The translations under genes were made by a program, and so were the position numbers. A model generated the notes under the pieces. That model did not search any database. It was not told the origin of the DNA and worked only from the letters and a program-made list of their open reading frames with translations. This document shows, piece after piece, positions 1 to 10,852 of a stretch of 64,000 nucleotides of DNA (the stretch's first letter is position 1; every line of letters starts with the position of its first letter). This DNA comes from Syngnathus acus. Lineage: Eukaryota > Chordata > Actinopteri > Syngnathiformes > Syngnathidae. The DNA lies in the NCBI RefSeq assembly GCF_901709675.1, contig NC_051105.1, positions 6,005,104-6,069,103 on the forward strand, written 5' to 3'.

Positions 1-873
1 TGTGAGCAATTTCCGCTTGTTTGAGCTGCCGTCGCTGTGTGAGATCGCACACGTACCAATAACAACAAAAATATTTTTGAGGGTTTTGTGTAAAAAGCAA
101 AGGCAGAAAAATATTGGATATTTAAGGAGCACATTTAAGTGGTCACGAGTCAACGAGGGTGGTTCCTTGGGGTCACAGTGGTCAGGAATGCAAGCATTCC
201 CTTTAAACAAACTACCACAAAGGGTGCTCACACTGAGTCAGCCACCAAGCTGAGCAGCAGACGGATCATGTGATCTTCCACAAAGAGGAATTATGAAGTG
301 GACTCACTCTATAGGCCGCATTCACCTTGAATACAGTGGAACTTCGATTTGTCAGACTTTAGTGAGTGGGTTAGTTAAAAAATTAGCTAGTTACGACAAA
401 TATAAAAAGCTATTTAGTGGAAAACCACAGCAGATAAATGTGATATTTAATTGTTGTCAAATTAAGATCAGTTTTGTTAGTTTATTCAGGCACTGGTCTA
501 ATTTGTAAACACTCTTCTTTCAGTGGAGTAAAGTAATAAGGCTTCAAGGAAGTGAGTTGATTTCTTTAGATGTTTTTTTACCTTACTTAAACATAACGTG
601 ATGTAAAAAACACATGAGGGTGCTAAATATAGATCTTTGTGGTTTTTCCAAAAAGACTCACAAGAGGATGATTTTGCAGTTGATGTCGGGTCTGAAGGGG
701 AAGGGCGATGGAAAGGACTGCTGGCTGAGCAGGTTGTCACTCAGATCCTGCGGAATGTGCTCGCCATCCTCTTCCAGCTGCTGCCACGTGGGGAGGGTTT
801 GGATGTCCACAAACTGGGAGCGAGCACCCAGAGGATCCATCCCCTCGGGCATTCCAGATTCACGCCTTCAGTC
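1..873 (-). CDS. 5' coding exons of an unidentified protein (partial)
   Basis: I do not recognise this gene. On the minus strand an ATG at 852-850 opens a reading frame that runs to a strong splice donor (GTGAGT) at 661-656, giving a coding exon of 662-852. A pyrimidine-rich acceptor ending at 874 would put the exon start at 873, with a short 5' UTR. The frame begins MPEGMDPLGARSQF and contains the acidic, Gln-rich stretch WQQLEEDGEHIPQDLSD. A second acceptor (ending CACAG at 35) opens an exon 34-1 that joins in phase, reading through the junction as KIILFDGSSNKRKLLT. The gene then leaves the window. Codon-like composition, the good donor and the phase match support real coding sequence. No domain is visible. 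It could still be a chance open frame, so confidence is moderate to low. Confidence 0.35.
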
Positions 874-1830
874 CTATATGAGCAACACAGGAGCAAATTT
901 AGTTGGGTTTCTTTTTTTTTAACAACATTGCTGATGATTGAATAGTAAGGTAATATGAGCTTGGACATTCTTTCTTCCAGGAATTATAGGCTACACACAC
1001 TCCTTATTAAGATCGGTCATTATCATAGGCGTATTCCCTTTTTACACACATCTACATCTTACAAATTTGCCCATCTCAAATTTTATGCCATAATTTGGCA
1101 GACACGTCCAAATCTGCAGTTGTAATGCACTTGCAGGCTTCGTCCCACCAAGATTTGACAGTTCCGTGTTTAGGTTTCTTTCCTGCGGTATATGTCTGAC
1201 TTGTCATGGTTGTGGTTTTACATCACCACCGATTTAGAAACCGCATCACTTAGTAAAGCAACATTAGAGGTATAACTTTAAATGTCCTCTTCAAAACAAG
1301 TATTAATGTGTCTTCGATTACTCAAATGAATGCATTCACAAAACAAGAGTAGGGAATTGAAAGTTTCCATTTACGTACCTCAGCTGTTGTTGGGGGCAGG
1401 GGAAGTGGAGAAGGGTGTCCACGTCAGATTTAAAAATAACTTCGCCGCATCAATTTCAATTAAATACTCGACAGGCGATCGAAAATAAAGACGTGTGTTA
1501 ATTTACGTGTTTTTTCTACGCTGATAGCCGTCATGCTAGGAGTCACGTCACTGTAAAGAAAAGTAGTCGGAATCTACATCCGGTTATCTAATTTCAAAAT
1601 ACAACTCATGTCTTCTCGTTTAAAGTAACATCGTGGATGATTAGTATGCTTAAAAAATTGTCATCCAAAAAATTTACCTTACATTTGTGGATTGAATTTG
1701 AGTTGTTCTTAGCGAACATACTGCGCTGACACAAACTAAAGTCCCAAATTCATCTGACGTTTATATTGCTTTCATTCTGTATTTGCGCTGCTGTTTCCAG
1801 TACAAGGTCCTAACTGCAAGTCAGGCAAAT
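874..1830. other. intergenic stretch, nothing recognised
   Basis: This segment lies between the first exon of the unidentified minus-strand gene and a small hAT-like element. It should contain the promoter or a non-coding first exon of that gene if the gene is real. I see no open reading frame with family resemblance, no RNA gene and no repeat array. Confidence 0.5.
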
Positions 1831-2156
1831 CAGAGGGTCCCCAACCACCGGGCCGCGGACCGGGACCGGTCCGTGGGTCACTTGGTACCGGGCCGCCAAG
1901 CTGCACAGGAATTTTATTTTTATTTATTTTATTGACGATCAATTAATTCAGGTCAAATAAAAAAATAAAAAAATAAATAAATAATGAAAAAAATTATGTC
2001 GTTTATGCTTGTTTTTATGCCAGTCGTATCATTTTATTTCATCGTATTTATATATTTATTATAAATGTATTATTTATTTATATAAATGTATTATTTATTT
2101 ATATAAAGGCCGGTCCGCGAAAATATTTCTGACACGTAACCGGTTGGGGACCACTG
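1831..2156. mobile_element. non-autonomous hAT-like element, 326 bp
   Basis: The left end CAGAGGGTCCCCAACC and the right end GGTTGGGGACCACTG are imperfect terminal inverted repeats of the CAGTGGTCCCCAACC type common in vertebrate hAT elements. The flanks AGGCAAAT (1823-1830) and AGCTAAAT (2157-2164) agree at 6 of 8 bases, consistent with an old 8-bp target duplication. Inside are GC-rich ends built around GGTCCG/GGCCG motifs and an AT-rich centre with a short duplicated ATTTATATAAATGTATT unit. There is no transposase frame, so it would have moved using an enzyme supplied in trans. Confidence 0.7.
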
Positions 2157-2687
2157 AGCTAAATAATAATGCTTTCTCTGTGTGTGGAAGACAGTTGCTA
2201 TTCTTTATATCTGAACCGAGGTTAAAAAAAGTGGAACTTAGCATGTTTAAAATGAATAGGAAGTGAAACACCAGATGTCAGAAAAACCCTATCGTAACGG
2301 TACAATAGCGTGATTGTCTTTCTATCTGGATCGCAGATAAAAGTGACGAAATACGGAACAAACAGTAGGATTCAATAAGATTGAACATTAAACAGGAACC
2401 ACATTGGTTTAATCCCGCTTGAAATATGAAACTCCATAAAATGCGATCGAAACGCCTCACGTCATTCCACCAATGCTGTGGAGGTAATAGAAAAGAAAAA
2501 CTAGAACAGATGACTCTTTTGTGGTTTTCTTTAACTGATAGTGGGAAAGAAGCAGATAGAAAGTCAAGCTTTCATGAATTCAACAGTCTTTGGAAATACT
2601 TAAATCTAAAAAGAAATACATTTTTAAAAAATTCAAAGAGTTGCATCTCAGAGGCTGCTCGGCAACATGTCCACCAATATGGTGGTT

Positions 2688-3896
2688 TTAAGAGAGGATG
2701 GCAGGAAGCCACGTGTCTCCGTCCAGGTGATCCACACTAGCCGAACGCTTCCTGGAGGCTCGCCGTGCTTCCTTGAATGCGGATTCACTCAGTCTGGAAA
2801 TAGCCTGAAGATATAACAAAAGCGTCTCATTAAACTTGTTTTGCTTCAAGATCACCTTCCATGTCTTCGGACTGTCACATTTTAAAGAAACAAGTTGACA
2901 CATTTTGGACCTAGATGATCGCAGGCTAGTGAGAAGGATGTACCTCCAGCTTTTGGGCCTTCTGGTGGCTGAGGGCTTCCAGCGGGATGCTGAGGTCATT
3001 GGCCTCTGAGAGCGAGCGCAGGTCAAAGTAATACTTGACATAAACACTCGAAGGCACGTTGATGTTGAACTGCACAAGCTCTAGGAAGTGACGCTCCAGA
3101 TCGTTCCTATCAGAAAACAAGCACAACAGATAGTGGTAGAGTAACTTTTTTTTTTTCTAGTAGCATCGTTGAAGTTCTAAATGCAGCCCCGACGCGGCTG
3201 CTGATGACGTACATGTCGGCCACGGTCATGTCTTTGAGGATGTGACAGTAGTCCACGTTCCACACTGCCTGGTCGTCCCACACTTTGGACGCCAGCAGGA
3301 CAGCACCCAGCACCATTCGTCTCCACGTAGCGGGACTCATGGAGACCTCCGCGTACGTCAGAAGCCTCTCCAGGTACACCTGACACGTAAAATATTATTT
3401 GCTGTTGTATGTTGTGTAAAACATATTGTGTGTACGTTACATTAGGAGTATGTTACATTGTGGTGTGTTGTGTTAGGAAATGGAACATTGGGTTTCGAGA
3501 TGTTCTTTTTACATTTAGATGACAATTAAGTTTGAAAATTGTTGTGCTTTATGATGGTCCTAGAACATTAGTTGTCCTTTTGTTGAATGCGAGCCATTTA
3601 AAAATGCAACAGTCGCCTTGTTTCCTCACCAGCATGACAATGGCGCACTCAGACCTGAGCTGCGCGGCGCAGAAGAGCGTGCGGACAAAGCGATAAACCT
3701 GCCTCTGATCTGGGTCCCGGCGATCGTAGTCGCCAGGCACCTGCTGCGATCTCTGCAGGTCAAATTAAGAAATGAAGCTGGATGTAAAAAAAAGAAAAAA
3801 TAAACACAAGAGGCAGACGTCCCACCGAGAGAGGGTGAAGCCTCTCGTCAAAAATGTCCAGAAGCGGCGTTTCGTTGTCATCCCTGCAAGGAGACG

Positions 3897-3962
<66 letters not shown>

Positions 3963-5939
3963 GACATCTAAGACAACATTCAACCTCTCACCTGTTCTTT
4001 ATGTGGTAGTAAATTGCCAACGCGACACTGCGAATAAAAAAAATATATTTGAACATAATATTCTGCTCGATTCCAACAGTATTAATTTATAACGATTTTA
4101 CCATTTGATAGTGTATTTCAGGTGAGGTCTGCTGACCGTGTTCTCATCAAGAAAGATAGTGGAGCAGGAGCTATACTTCCATCTGCTGGTCGGACCGCGC
4201 TAAACACGCACGCACACACGCATAAGGTTTGTCTTAAGTGGGCCTGAAGAAAGTGATGGACAGCTACCGAAGATGATAGTGCTAACTCACGTAGCGGATG
4301 AAATGAATCTTCTGTCTTTCTCGTACTGCAAAACACAAAAAGGAGTTGTCACCATTCACAACCTGGCATTAGGCATTGAAACATTGTAGACCACAACACA
4401 AATAAAAATAAGTACAATAAATAAATGCATGTAAATAATACATTCACTCCACTATTTTAATCGAACTGGGTTCCTCATGAGCTCGACTGACATCTTTCTT
4501 TTCATTCTATGGAAAACATACAAGACCAGGAACATGTGCAGTAGTATTTAAACGAGTTAGCTTCTCTGATGTTACAGCTCAGGAAGAATGTTAGATTCTA
4601 TACGATCCGTCCAATATTAGCTTCATGATTGTTTCTAATGTTAGATTCTAATGTTAGTTAGCTCTTGATGTTTACTTCAGTGTTAGCTTTCAAATTAATT
4701 TCCTATGTTAGCATCAGAAGTTACATTGCACATGGTATACCGCAGGACAATATGCTGTGTTACACTGTGTTACGTTGAGGTATTTGTAACAAATGTTACA
4801 TTGTGTTACATGTAACATATGTTACGGTTTGTTTCGTAACAAAATGTTGTTGATGTTATGTTACATTACATTGCAGGATACTGTATTACGTTCCTTTGTG
4901 ATACGTTGCATTATGAAATGTTACATTCTGGAATGAAATAAGGAATTGCAGTACGTTACATTGGATTAAATTCCATAATTTGTCATATATGCATAAGATT
5001 ATTAAAAGAAAATGACCTCACCGTCATTCATGGATTTGCTGAGGAACATGGTGCAGCTTTGAGGATGATCTGCTGGACTCAACATCATGTCCAATTCTGG
5101 GAACACACGTCTGCGTTAGAAATTGGATTAACAAACCACGGCAAATTCGAATCTCATCCTGATGAAAGTGTAACATTATTGTGCGTTTTCTTGTAGTTCT
5201 ATTCTATTGGATCTGGCTGAGGACCTTCTTTTAAAAATGAACATCCACAATTCCAATGTGGGTGGAAAATGTTTTTTAAGTAAAAATTTATGTAATAGTG
5301 CTAATTATTTATTAAACATTTAAAATATTGCACACGTCGGATTTGCTTGCATGACTGCACGCCTCCTCCTCCTGGAAGCTTGAAAGAGGACGAAAGAGGA
5401 GACGCTGGTGAATAATCCATGAACAACACAACACCTTGCCTGCCAGCTCAACAACCACTGCTCTCGCGCTTCTGCTCCTTTCAATTTTTGTTTTTGTCTT
5501 TACAGAATCCAAATATTGATGGGAAGCATCTACCCCTTACAAGAAAACACTCATACAGGAAACAGATTCCCCCCAATTAACCCTAAATACATTTTAGATG
5601 TTCTAGTAGACTTTTCCTGACATTTCTCTTGTCACATTTTAAAACAAGCTGGACCTACCACTATTTGGGAGTTCAGATGTTGACATGATTTTTAAAAAAT
5701 CTCATTCCACCATGTTTTGACTGTTTATTTTATTCTGTCAACTACTTTCTAGCCAAATTGAGCTCGATGGAAAGTGTTGCGTTCACGTTACCGTCCATGT
5801 TCTCGATGTCACTGATGTGTTGCAGATTGTTCTTTGTTAGTGTCTCCTCCTGGCGTAGGTTCGGTTCCGTGTGGTCCTCTTCCAGTCTGGAGTGGACTTT
5901 CGGGGTGGCGGGGACGCAGCAGGACGTCGTGCTACCCAT
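2688..5939 (-). CDS. ccny: Cyclin-Y, complete, ten coding exons
   Basis: Cyclin Y is a membrane-tethered cyclin that activates CDK14 and CDK16 and promotes LRP6 phosphorylation in Wnt signalling. Coding exons are 5792-5939, 5022-5096, 4291-4325, 4102-4175, 3992-4027, 3826-3883, 3630-3752, 3213-3379, 2944-3106 and 2688-2804. They join in frame to 331 residues; human CCNY is 341. The N-terminus MGSTTSCC supplies Gly2 for myristoylation and Cys7/Cys8 for palmitoylation. NLQHISD, then YSSCSTIF (residues 87-94) and KRSASVD (312-318), keep the serine contexts known in CCNY for 14-3-3 binding. The cyclin box (about 135-260) includes [18 protein letters not shown] and [16 protein letters not shown]. 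The start MGSTT is preferred over an in-frame ATG at 5972 because it creates the lipidation signal. The HSRLE motif favours CCNY over CCNYL1. The segment before YSSCS is shorter than in human, so that acceptor (4176) is the least certain. Confidence 0.93.
3898..3962. repeat. (ATCA)n microsatellite inside a 108-bp ccny intron
   Basis: About 16 uninterrupted ATCA units fill 65 bp of the intron between the ccny exons 3992-4027 and 3826-3883. In the transcribed strand the array reads TGATTGAT and ends about 14 bases before the CAG acceptor at 3884-3886. Confidence 0.95.
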
Positions 5940-6369
5940 CTGGACTCCTGCGGTGGCGCACCGCAGCCTCACAGAGTCCCTGCACGTCCGCCGTTCAAGC
6001 AGCAGTAGCAGGAGGAACGGACGGCGAGCCGCTCGGCTTCATTATGAATCGAAGCAAAATATGTTTACAGAGAATAAAGTGACACTTGATAGTGTTGGCA
6101 AATCATAGGTTTGAAATAAAATGCACCATTGATCATCAATTTGCAGAACAAATGGCGACACCTATTGGTGACTTGATGACAATGCTCCATACAAGCCGTT
6201 TTAATTGTTCTCTCCTGCCTGCTTTCTGCCCACCAACTTCAAAAAGTTTCGCTATTTTCACCAGCACACTTGTCTCTGAACACTTCTTTTAATAGAACTT
6301 CTTTATGCACACACTGTGTGGTTCTTGTGTGTTTTGTTTAAAATGACCTTCATTAGCAGGTTTTACCGC
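5940..6369. other. intergenic: ccny 5' region and flank of the zinc-finger gene
   Basis: The part next to 5940 should hold the ccny promoter and 5' UTR. In the minus sense the region 5940-6050 is GC-rich compared with its surroundings. No TATA box or recognised repeat is evident, and the remainder toward 6370 shows nothing I can name. Confidence 0.4.
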
Positions 6370-6716
6370 AAATCAAGCATGCAAAAGGTTTCTCTTCAGT
6401 GTAGTTTCTGAGTTGTGTTAAAGTTGGGTTTTTAGTAACAGTTTTTCTTTTTTTACAACAAACTCATCAGAAAAGAAGTATTTCTCCAGTGCCTGTTCTT
6501 GTGTGTAAAATTAAAATACCCCATTCAAGTGAAGTTTTGGCTACAAACTGAGCAGGTAAAAGGTTTTTCATCAGTGTGTTAAACTTCCTTTATCACAAAG
6601 TTTTTTTCCACAAACTGAGCAGGCAAAAGGTTTATTTCCAGGTAGCGATCAGCAGAGATTAAGCAGGCAACCGTTTCATTGTCCGCTACCCTTCTCAGCA
6701 GCACGTTTGTGTCCCT
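6370..6716 (-). pseudogene. decayed C2H2 finger remnants beyond the zinc-finger stop
   Basis: In the minus sense this stretch still spells finger pieces such as KPFACSVCGKKLCDKGS (around 6590-6640) and EKPFTCSVC (around 6540-6570). They lie in different frames with stops between them. They directly follow the stop codon of the neighbouring zinc-finger gene, so the array was once longer and its C-terminal fingers have been lost by frameshift and stop mutations. Confidence 0.75.
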
Positions 6717-8367
6717 TCAGCAGATGCTCGACAATTCATGTGTTCCCCTCGTGTGTCTCCCTTTGTGTCCTTTTAATGGCATCTTTTTCGCAAACCTTTG
6801 ACCCCAAACTAAGCAGGCCAAAGGTTTGTCCCGTGTGTGTATTCTCTTGTGCACTGTTAAATTTGGCTTTTGAGCAAAACTTTTGCCACAAACTGAGCAT
6901 ACAAATGGTTTCTCTCCAGTGTGTATTCGGGTGTGCCTCACCAAACAAGACTTTGCAGCGAAGCGTTTGCCACAAATTGAGCAGGTAAAAGGTTTCTCTC
7001 CTGTGTGTGTTTTCGTATGCCTTGTCAAACTTGTCTTCACAGTGAAGCTTTGACCACAAACTAAGCAGGCAAAGGCTTTCTCTCCACTGTGTATTCTTGT
7101 GTGTTTTCTCAAAGTGCCTTTCTCCGAGAAGCATTTACCACAAACTGAGCACACAAAACTTTTCTCTCCTGTGTGCGTTCGTGTGTGTTTGACCAAAGTC
7201 CCCTTTTCGATAAAGCTCTTACCACAAACTGAGCACATGAATGGTTTCTCTCCAGTGTGCATTCTTGTGTGTCTGGTTAAACTTGCCTTTACAGAGAAGC
7301 TTTCGTCACAAAATGAACAGGCAAAAGGTTTCTCTCCAGTGTGTGTTCTTGTGTGTACTGTCAAGGTGCCTCTTTCAGTGAAGCTTTGGCCACAAACTGT
7401 GCAGGTGAAAGGTTTGTCCCCAGAGTGTTTTCTCAAGTGAACATTCAAATTCCCCTTGGAACAAAATGTTTTCCCACACTGCCAGCATTTGTTGTCGATG
7501 GGACATGTCATGCCCCTTTCAGCCTCTTTATTATCATCCTCATCATCACCAAGGAAATGTGATGAGTCATTACTACATGCTAGTGATGGTCCACGGTGGT
7601 CAGCATCACCTGTTGAGTTGCTATTTGGAGGCTTTGCCCCTCTGTGCTCCTCACTCTCATCTTCACTCTTGAAATAGGGAAAACTCAATGGCAACTTGAT
7701 GACGTCGTCTTCCTCTTTAAGGTGAGGGGCCTCTGGTTCATCTTCCTCTTTAACAAGGATGGTTTCTGGCTCCTCTTCTCCTGTAATAAGGGCAGACTCT
7801 GGCTCCTCTTTGACGTGAGTAGACTCTGACTCATGTTGCTCAAGACGAAGATATTTTTCACTGATGTCTACAGGGATCAGGATTACAAAATCACAAATTT
7901 GATTTGGACAAGTCAAATATCAAGTGGTGTATTGGTGTCGAAGAGGTTCAAGGATTCATCCGCATCTAATATATTATCAATTTAATCTAGTTTTTTTTTT
8001 AAAATAATCAATTCATTGTTTAGTTGGTCCAAATCCTCAGAAATTCAGCTTCCGAACAGTAAATACTCTCCAAATCTATAATTATAGCAGACTAGTCATA
8101 TTGTTTATCCAAATCAGTGTTCAATAGTATATAGTAGTGTATTATTTTTTAAATAATAGGAAGACCAAAATATTGAAGTTCTTTAGACAGCAACTACTTT
8201 TAATGATGGTTTAGGGTTTTGTCGTGAACATACAAACCTGCTTTGAGTAGCCCAACTGGATTGTTGATGGATGCTTGATTGAGACCAGCGTCTCGTCGTT
8301 GACGTTTGATGTCTTTATTACTCCCACAAAGTTCCTCGTCGTACTCTGCTTTCGATCTTGCACACAT
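6717..8367 (-). CDS. C2H2 zinc-finger protein, two exons
   Basis: This is a probable DNA-binding nuclear protein of 426 residues. Exon 1 (8238-8367) starts MCARSKAEYDEEL, a short N-terminal module familiar from fish multi-finger proteins. It splices AG|GT to exon 2 (6717-7867) in phase, giving Ala-Asp-Ile-Ser-Glu. Residues about 50-115 form an acidic region with repeated VKEE/LKEED blocks, ending in VIKLPLSFPYFKSEDESEE. Eight intact C-x2-C-x12-H-x3-H fingers follow from Cys171, joined by TGEKPF-type linkers. A ninth is degenerate: its second cysteine is Trp (CLVWGQRF) and its linkers are altered. The specific gene and target are not recognisable; such genes multiply rapidly in fish. The start is chosen because the MCAR motif and splice phase fit and the upstream in-frame ATG at 8385 adds only six residues. 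Confidence 0.88.
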
Positions 8368-9309
8368 TTCCACACTCAATCTCAATCAACCGATGTGTCG
8401 CTAACAAACGAGTTTCGAATCTCGCTTTGCTATGCTAAACGAAGCTAACCTAGCAAGTCTCAAGGCGCACCGAGACGAATTAGTGAAGACACAAAGACTT
8501 ACTGAGTTATGTTTTAGTCCAATAAAGTGGTGACGGAGGTAGTGAGCCGAGGCTTCAATCTGTTCAGAACTAACTCGGGATGAATTATTTATCGAAGCGC
8601 GTTTGGTTTTTGACAGCACGCAGTAGTGCACTGTCTTCTGCAATTACTGTTTAGGTGCATTACTGCCACCTACTGGCATGGGGTGTGAATCAGGTAAACA
8701 CAAACAGTTAAAACTATGTATTAATTATAAATATCTTCATTCGCTAATAAACAGATCAGGTTTTTTTTAAACCCCTAAACAATTTTGATAGCATTTACTA
8801 TGTACATCATTTTTATGGCAGTGAATCTCATTACAGTTTGCCGGTATACAGCCATAGATATGACTTATTTCTTAATATAACTTTAAGTCCTTATGGATTT
8901 ACCTCCATTTGCGGCGGTGAGCTGGTATGAGAAAATTAATAAATAATTAGACAACACACAAAATATCACCCACTGTTTTTCTAGTAAAAAAAAATAAAAT
9001 AATACCCCTCCAGAAAAACCCTGAAATTTGTCAAAACCTAAAAACATTGTCTTTATGTAGAGGTAGAAAAGTACATATTATATACATAATTAATTAATAC
9101 ATATATTCCTGCTGTCTCTGCGGCCAATTAGTCTTCTTTTTTTTAACGTGCACACTAAGAAGCTACTAAGAAGAAATTACCTGCGATTAAAATTACATTG
9201 GTACAGTTTTCATATGACTAATATTGCAACTACATCTACCACTATATAAAAATTCCCATGTCGGAATAACACGAGTTGCTTCAGGTCTTTCTTCAGCTGC
9301 ATCAATCAA
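8368..9309. other. intergenic, nothing recognised
   Basis: This is AT-rich sequence between the intact zinc-finger gene and the zinc-finger pseudogene. The part just above 8367 is the expected 5' UTR and promoter of the former. No repeat structure or coding homology is visible. Confidence 0.5.
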
Positions 9310-10760
9310 CACTTCTGTGGCGCTTGAGCAAATGTTTGACAGTGAAAGTTTTAAAACACAAACTGCAACTGAACGGTTTCTCCCCAGTGTGTATTCTCAA
9401 GTGTGCTGTTAAACTGGCCTGTATTCTGAACAGTTGACCACAAACTACGCTTTCTCTCGAGTGTGTGTTCTTACGTGTCTTGTCAATTGTGACTTTTGAG
9501 TAAAACTTTGTTCACACAGCGAGCAGGCAAACGGTTTTTCCCCATTGTGTGTTCTTGTGTGCACTATCAAAGTGCCATTTTCAGCAAAGCTTTGACCACA
9601 AACTGAGCAGACAAAAGTCTCTCTCTTTTTTTGTGTTTCGTTAGATGTGACTTTAAGGAAAAGCTTTGGCCACAATCTGAACAGGTAAATGTTTTTTCTC
9701 CAATGTGTACGATACAATGTCTTGTTAAATTTGTCTTTCTATTGAATGTTTTACCACAATCTGAGCAGGCAAAAGGTTTTTCTCCGGTGTGTGCTCTGAT
9801 ATGTCTTAGTAAATTCCCCTTGGCGGGGAAACTTCTCCCACAATTTGAGCAAGAAAAAGGTTTTTCTCCAGTTTGGATTCTCATGTGGATTTTCAAAGCA
9901 TTTCTAAAACTAAATATTTTCCCACATTGGGAAAATTCCCAGGATTTATTTTCAGTATGACTTGTGGCATCACCAGCAGTGTCAAGACAGATTCAAATTG
10001 TCAATTTGTGCTTGTGATGGTCCCTAGCAGTCTGCATCACTTTCTGTTTTCATGTGTTGGCTTGAGCTGCAGCATGGAGGCTTTGCTCCTTGGTCCTCCT
10101 CACACTCACCTTTGTCTTCACCTTCCTATTTCAAAAGGACGAAAGGCAACCTGATGATGTCATCCTGCGCTTACAACAGTGGCTCCTGTTGCCAAGGACC
10201 AAAATAGTTTACACTGACATCTGCAGGACACAAGAAGACAAACATGTTTCGTTTGATCAAATCAAATTTTATGCTATGACTTAGATGTTGTGTATTATTG
10301 TTTCTGCAATCTAATTGGAAATGAAGATTTTTCTGCACCGCACCAATGACAAATTGCTTGCCAGAAGCCAGTTGAAATTGATGTCGACAATGAGCACCAC
10401 ACTAATTTGTGCCAACCACTTATGCAGAACTAAGAGTAAAACTTTGTGCCAGCCAAAGTGCAAATCTTTTTTTCTTTGTTTTATTAATTGGAAAACTTCA
10501 ACGCTTCATTTGGCCATCAAGTAGTAAACATTACTCAAATATAAGCACAGCTATTTTTTTTTTCAACTCAATAGAAAGTTGTTAGTTCCGAAAGAAATGA
10601 GGATGTGCAAACCTGATCATTGCGACACAACTCGAGGCTGTACACAAACATTGTCCAGCAGTGGACGTCCGTCTTCCAAAAAGGGTGTTTCCAAAAGATC
10701 CATTGGCGTACTCCTCTAGCGCATTCGTACAGAAGAGGATTAGGGCCAGTGAAGAAAAAA
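9310..10760 (-). pseudogene. broken C2H2 zinc-finger gene
   Basis: In the minus sense the order of a fish zinc-finger gene is preserved. A first exon around 10614-10760 ends with LLDNVCVQPRVVSQ, then a stop, then an intact GTTTGC donor. A linker region around 9960-10200 still reads DDIIRLPF and KPPCCSSSQHMKTESDADC but has several in-frame stops. Fingers run from about 9950 down to 9310, including KPFACSDCGKTFNRKTNL and KTFTCSDCGQSFSLKSHL. A frameshift near 9630 breaks the array inside a finger (KHKK joined to RETFVCSVC, losing the final histidine and linker). Fingers below 9450 are further degraded. Several independent lesions argue against a single sequencing error. It looks like a dead duplicate of the type of gene at 6717-8367. 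Confidence 0.8.
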
Positions 10761-10769
10761 AAAAAGGGG

Positions 10770-10852
10770 GTGACAGGATTCTGACTTTTTTTCTCAGAAT
10801 TCTGACTTTATAGTGAGAATTCCCACTTTAAAGTCAGAATTCTGCTGACAAC
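10770..10852. repeat. short AGAATTCTGACTTT palindromic repeat cluster
   Basis: Three related units (CAGAATTCTGACTTT, GAGAATTCCCACTTT, and the reverse-sense AAAGTCAGAATTCTG) follow one another and can fold back on each other. The family is not identified. Confidence 0.6.
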
